NCBI GenBank assembly: GCA_002385755.1
Contig: DGED01000062.1
Span: 1-13,274 of the forward strand
Length of the DNA: 13,274 nt
Source: Caryophanales bacterium UBA3935
GTDB taxonomy: Bacteria > Bacillota_I > Bacilli_A > ML615J-28 > CAG-698
Direction: 5' to 3'
In this document: positions 13,007-13,274 of the stretch, piece after piece
How the letters are laid out: every line of letters starts with the position of its first letter
How positions within the stretch are numbered: the first letter of the stretch is position 1
The notes under the pieces: generated by a model
Told to the model about the DNA's origin: nothing
Seen by the model: the letters and a program-made list of their open reading frames with translations, nothing else
Databases searched by the model: none
Position numbers and translations under genes: made by a program

Positions 13007-13274
13007 ATCAAAAAGAAGAATATTAACAAGTTGATAAGAAACTATATTATCGAGACCACTCCCGAAATCGACGCCAAAAGCGTAATCGAGAACGCGGTTA
13101 TCGAAAGGCGCGATTTTGAAGCGGCGAAAACGCCGTTAATGAGACCCCGCGGCCTCCGCCTCGCGGGGATTCTTACCGGTTCGATCGCTTTTTTACTCGC
13201 GTTCGCCGCGTTGCTTTTTCCGCTGCTATGGGGCGTCAAGTCTCCCGATAATGACTCCAATGAGCTCCGCGTGA
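13007..13274 (+). CDS. Putative membrane anti-sigma factor, N-terminal part, with ATC start
   Basis: The frame runs open to the window end (89 codons seen). It has a basic, helical cytoplasmic N-terminus (KKKNINKLIRNYI), then a region with IDAKSVIENAVIERR, and one hydrophobic segment at about residues 52-76 (LAGILTGSIAFLLAFAALLF). That is a single-pass inside-out layout, usual for anti-sigma partners of ECF factors, and it lies 5 nt after the sigma gene. The strong GGGAGG at 12993-12998 is 8 nt from ATC at 13007-13009. No ATG, GTG or TTG lies near that spacing; the next in-frame candidates are TTG about 8 codons later and ATG well inside. The zinc-binding anti-sigma motif is not seen in the visible part. 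Function is inferred from position and topology. Confidence 0.65.
   Translation, partial: MKKKNINKLIRNYIIETTPEIDAKSVIENAVIERRDFEAAKTPLMRPRGLRLAGILTGSIAFLLAFAALLFPLLWGVKSPDNDSNELRV

Overview
The window reads as a chromosomal segment of a low-to-medium GC Gram-positive bacterium in or near the Bacilli. Evidence for this: strong GGAGG-type ribosome sites, sigma-A promoters (TTGNNN, 16-17 bp, TATAAT), the ylmE-sepF-ylmG division cluster, the paired M16 peptidase homologues YfmF/YfmH, and a CcpA-type cre box. The standard genetic code fits: TGA stops ylmG at its normal family length, and no intact gene needs TGA read as Trp. I cannot name a species.

Layout. At the left edge is the last few codons of a plus-strand gene, with a terminator. 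Everything from 190 to 12281 is then on the minus strand. Read in transcription order from the right: a 103-aa hypothetical protein (12281-11970); a 722-aa lipoprotein made of three bacterial Ig-like (Big_2) domains plus a family-1 solute-binding domain, under a promoter overlapped by a cre-like box; dapF; a soluble histidine kinase-receiver hybrid with no input domain; then a long probable operon ylmE-sepF-ylmG-orf285-deoC-deoD. That operon starts at a strong promoter with a perfect 17-bp interrupted palindrome at the start site. It is followed by a separate pair yfmF-yfmH, a 670-bp gap, and a short SSB gene with its own promoter. At the right edge the plus strand carries an ECF sigma factor gene with a near-consensus sigma-A promoter. 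Right behind it is the start of a probable membrane anti-sigma factor whose only well-placed start codon is ATC.

How the genes may work together. ylmE, sepF and ylmG form the conserved division-associated cluster. deoC and deoD salvage deoxynucleosides and share a transcript with an unidentified 285-aa protein. The Big_2/solute-binding lipoprotein probably captures a sugar or oligosaccharide and looks subject to carbon catabolite control, but no permease genes are adjacent. DapF supplies meso-diaminopimelate for lysine and cell wall.

The features most worth a second look are the ATC start of the anti-sigma candidate, the palindrome and hairpin in the ylmE leader, the sensorless hybrid kinase, the Big_2/solute-binding fusion with its cre box, the odd start region of ssb, and a coding-like remnant with no start codon at 846-1123. 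I saw no CRISPR array, tRNA, rRNA, transposase or phage gene.
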